Positions 61,838 to 64,000 of a stretch of 64,000 nt of DNA are shown piece after piece. A program made the translations under genes and the position numbers. The notes beneath the pieces were generated by a model. It was not told the origin of the DNA and did no database searches. It saw only the letters and a list, made by a program, of their open reading frames with translations. Position 1 is the stretch's first letter, and every line of letters begins with the position of its first letter. This stretch comes from CAWDXG01 sp963822115 (GTDB lineage Bacteria > Myxococcota_A > Polyangia > Polyangiales > Polyangiaceae): the NCBI GenBank assembly GCA_963822115.1, contig CAWGGM010000006.1:62001-126000 (forward strand), written 5' to 3'.

Positions 61838-61898
61838 CTTTGCAGCGGCCAGTGGCCGGGCTTCACCCCAGGAAGCCCGGCCACTGGCCGCTGCAAAG
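61838..61898. promoter_or_regulatory. Perfect 27-bp hairpin overlapping the DUF559 ribosome binding site
   Basis: The arm 61838-61864 (CTTTGCAGCGGCCAGTGGCC, then GGGCTTC) is the exact reverse complement of 61872-61898, with a 7-base loop. In the nuclease mRNA the 3' arm ends in GCAAAG, which is the first half of the AAAGGAG ribosome binding site. The structure could sequester the site, terminate transcription weakly, or be a REP-like palindrome. No T tract follows it. Confidence 0.7.
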
Positions 61899-62094
61899 TG
61901 GACAAACATCGCCCCCGCGCTTCCACCCAGCGGATGGATCCACCCCTCCAGATGGAACCCCCCACCCGATCGGCAGGAGGTTGTGGACGGCCCCTCCCAT
62001 CCACGCGCAGGCGCCCGGAGGGCGCGAGCATGGATTTGGGAGGGGCAAGCTGCGCAAGGGCCCGCAGGGCCCAGCGCAGCGGGGGTGGGCAGCC

Positions 62095-63159
62095 CTACTC
62101 GTCCCCCAGCTCCGCCGTATACGACACATTCGCCGTGCCCCCGCCGACCGCATTGAGCGGATTCCACGGAGGGCTGACCTGGCCGACGGCGTTGCTGTTG
62201 TCGATGACGACGTAGTACTGGCCCTTCGGCAGCTTCAGCTTCTGGTGCTGCTCGGCGCCGGGCGGGATCACGAACGCGGCCATGGGCGGCTGCATCGGCG
62301 GGGCGAGCGGCGCGCCGAGCTGCAGCGTGTTGCGCCACAGATCGCCGTTGCCGCGCGGCATGACCAGCGCGTCCACCGCCGGCCCTTCCACCCGGAAGCG
62401 CAGGAACAGCGCCTGGTCGCTGTCGGCCACCTCGAACGGCCCCAGGAAGTCCACCTCGCCGGGGTGCACCTCGGTGGTCTCGTTGGCGAACACGTAGCGG
62501 TCGCTGCCTGAGGTGTCGAACGGGTGCTTGGGCTTCTGCGGCGGCGTGAGGATGCCCAGCGCGAAGTCGTCGCCCTCGTCGCTGTGCACCACCGTGAAGC
62601 CGCTGGCCAGCTGGCTCTGGACGATCTGGCTGCCGAAGGTGTTCGCCATGTAGCCGACCGGCGTGCGCGTCGCCCAGTTGACGACCTTGTTCTCGACCGA
62701 GCCGATCTTGAACTGTGGCCCGTACACGAGCCGGGCGAAGCGCGCGTAGACGTAGATGGCGTCCTCGGCCATGTAGAAATCCGGCCGGTACTCGACCGCC
62801 GTGTCCGCCGAGAAGCCGATGCGGCCGGCGATCGGCGTCCAGGCGTAGCCGGTGCCCGTAAAGCGGATGGTCACCGTGTGCGCCTGGTCGTTCACGTCGC
62901 TGTGGCACTGCTCGGGGAAGAAGCGGCCGATGGTGTTGCCGTTCGGCGAGAGCTTGAGCGACGCGCCGCGCTTGAGCATCTCCGGGCACATGCGCTGCGC
63001 GCCGAAGTTCGAGAACAGCCACCACCTGAGGCCCGGGCTGGCGTTGACCGCGCTGCGCACACAGGGGCAGCCCACGCCGACCAGCGCGACCAGGACCAGC
63101 CCTAGAATACGCAGCCTGAGCGGCGGGATCTGCGGCGCACGTCTGGACACACTCGGCAT
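62095..63159 (-). CDS. Lipoprotein of unknown function
   Basis: A 354-residue predicted lipoprotein. The ATG (complement of 63157-63159) starts a signal ending LVLVALVGVGCPCVRS. The mature part includes PGLRWWLFSNFGAQRMCPEM, VTIRFTGTGYAWTPIAGRIG, MAEDAIYVYARFARL and FPEQCHSDVNDQAH; the C-terminal half (FLGPFEVADSDQALFLRFRV) is beta-rich, ending with GQYYVVIDNSNAVGQV. I do not recognise the family. It is 38 bases downstream of the broken beta-propeller lipoprotein gene and probably in the same operon. The 266 bases between it and the nuclease (61829-62094) hold only the hairpin and GC-rich sequence. Confidence 0.7.
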   Translation of the reverse strand: MPSVSRRAPQIPPLRLRILGLVLVALVGVGCPCVRSAVNASPGLRWWLFSNFGAQRMCPEMLKRGASLKLSPNGNTIGRFFPEQCHSDVNDQAHTVTIRFTGTGYAWTPIAGRIGFSADTAVEYRPDFYMAEDAIYVYARFARLVYGPQFKIGSVENKVVNWATRTPVGYMANTFGSQIVQSQLASGFTVVHSDEGDDFALGILTPPQKPKHPFDTSGSDRYVFANETTEVHPGEVDFLGPFEVADSDQALFLRFRVEGPAVDALVMPRGNGDLWRNTLQLGAPLAPPMQPPMAAFVIPPGAEQHQKLKLPKGQYYVVIDNSNAVGQVSPPWNPLNAVGGGTANVSYTAELGDE

Positions 63160-63197
63160 CTGGAACCCTCAGCTGTTGGACGCGGCCCGCTCGCCGA

Positions 63198-64000
63198 TCA
63201 TGCAGGACCCTTGAGCGCGCAGAAGCCGCCGACGCAGTCCACCGGGCCGCTCGACGTGCAGCAATCCGCCGCAGTCTTGCAGGCTTCGCCGATCTGGGCG
63301 CACTGGTTGGTCGGCGGCGCCACGCACGCATAGGTGCCGTTGCCCTGGTCGCGGCAGAAGCCGGAGCAGCACTGGTAGCCCTGGTCGCAGCTCTTGCCCT
63401 GCTGCTTGCAGGCCTCGAGCGCCCAGTAGGCGTCCATGTTGATCGTCGACAGGCTCTGCCCTGGAAGCCAGAAGGCGGGATGGCTCGGATCCTTGCCGGC
63501 CGTGGGGTTGGCGTCGATGGCCGCGACCCAGAGCTGCTTGCGGTTCTGGGTCGTCGAGTCGGTCGCGGACTGCATCTCGTTTCCGTAGTCACGCGGACTG
63601 ACGAACACGACCCAGTAGTAGCCGCCGACCGAGATCGGGTTGACCCGCGGCTCGTAGTTGCGCTGGCTATCCTTGGGCCCGAGCACGCCGGCGCCGTTGG
63701 CGAGATCGAGCTTCAGCTCGCCGACCTGCTTGGCCACGTCGGCCATGTACAGATCGTTGTGGCCGGTGTTGACGCCGTTGCTGCTCCGAAGCGCGCGCGG
63801 CTGTAGTCGCCGCGCTGGTAGACGACCCACTTCGAGTCGGGCGTGAAGCTCGGGAAGGCGATCTCCTGGGTGCCGCCGGCGACGATTGTGCGGAGGTTGG
63901 TGAAGTAGGGCGCCGCCGTCATGTTGGCGTCCATCACCTGCAGATCCGCCTGCGTGAACTCGACCGGGTAGCTGCCGACGACGTTGCCCGAGAAGGCCAG
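63198..64000 (-). pseudogene. Beta-propeller-like lipoprotein, incomplete and frameshifted
   Basis: The C-terminal part of a protein related to the lipoprotein at 1039-3042; the 5' end lies beyond the window. One frame reads NMTAAPYFTNLRTIVAG, FPSFTPDSKWVVYQRGDYSR and then RARFG; the other continues SNGVNTGHNDLYMADVAKQV down to the stop at 63198-63200. One base is missing at about 63776-63790 on the plus strand. Shared features with the first copy include the SPRDYGN/SNRDYGL block, QLWVAAIDANP/QIWMAAVIVDP and PAFWLPGQS/PAFWLPFQD. A Cys-knot tail follows (CDQGYQCCSGFCRDQG). It may be a real pseudogene or a sequencing error. Confidence 0.65.

Overview
The window is high-GC DNA from what looks like a predatory or soil myxobacterium (Myxococcota, probably a Polyangia-type lineage). 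The evidence is: two secreted proteins with MYXO-CTERM-like tails (Cys-rich GCGC block, hydrophobic helix, Arg cluster), many lipoproteins with Gly/Ser-rich linkers after the lipobox Cys, a MopE-like calcium/metal-binding repeat protein, and long genes with very high third-position GC. No tRNA, rRNA or insertion sequence was recognised.

Layout. 1-6.4 kb: a sugar ABC importer (end of a solute-binding protein, MalF-type and MalG-type permeases) feeding a GH92 alpha-mannosidase lipoprotein; a reverse-strand beta-propeller lipoprotein gene sits between the two permease genes. 6.4-16.4 kb: a PEGA-like protein, ilvE, a GH25 muramidase with a MYXO-CTERM tail, a TonB-like protein, a membrane HExxH peptidase with a repeat domain, and lon. 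16.4-24 kb: a forward block with a small lipoprotein, hisB-hisH-hisA, a TPR-AIM24 protein, pgsA, two paralogous Gly-rich lipoproteins, an orphan FliQ/SctS-type export subunit and an EpmA/GenX-like lysyl ligase. 24-41.5 kb: a six-repeat Cys-rich secreted protein, an alpha/beta-hydrolase lipoprotein, surE-apt, bolA-grx, a DUF4139 lipoprotein, a nine-repeat MopE-like lipoprotein, a second MYXO-CTERM protein, a frameshifted Cys-rich lipoprotein, and a Uma2 nuclease that reads in frame into an SRPBCC protein.

42.2-60.0 kb is a complete type I-G (formerly I-U) CRISPR-Cas locus: WYL-type regulator, cas3 (helicase then HD), csx17, csb1, csb2, cas4-cas1 fusion, cas2, leader, and an array of 76 nearly identical 36-nt repeats plus a truncated 77th. 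A reverse-strand PIN-toxin/Phd-antitoxin pair is embedded between the effector genes and the adaptation genes, with a small AT-rich palindrome in the region it shares with cas4-cas1. Spacers run from 20 to 41 nt, and the two next to the leader are the shortest.

60.3-64 kb holds a helical hypothetical protein, a strong terminator, a 20-21 bp periodic minisatellite, a DUF559 nuclease whose ribosome binding site overlaps a perfect 27-bp hairpin, a lipoprotein, and a broken relative of the beta-propeller lipoprotein from the left end. Three apparent single-base indels (about 39.50, 40.90 and 63.78 kb) interrupt genes and may be assembly errors or real decay.
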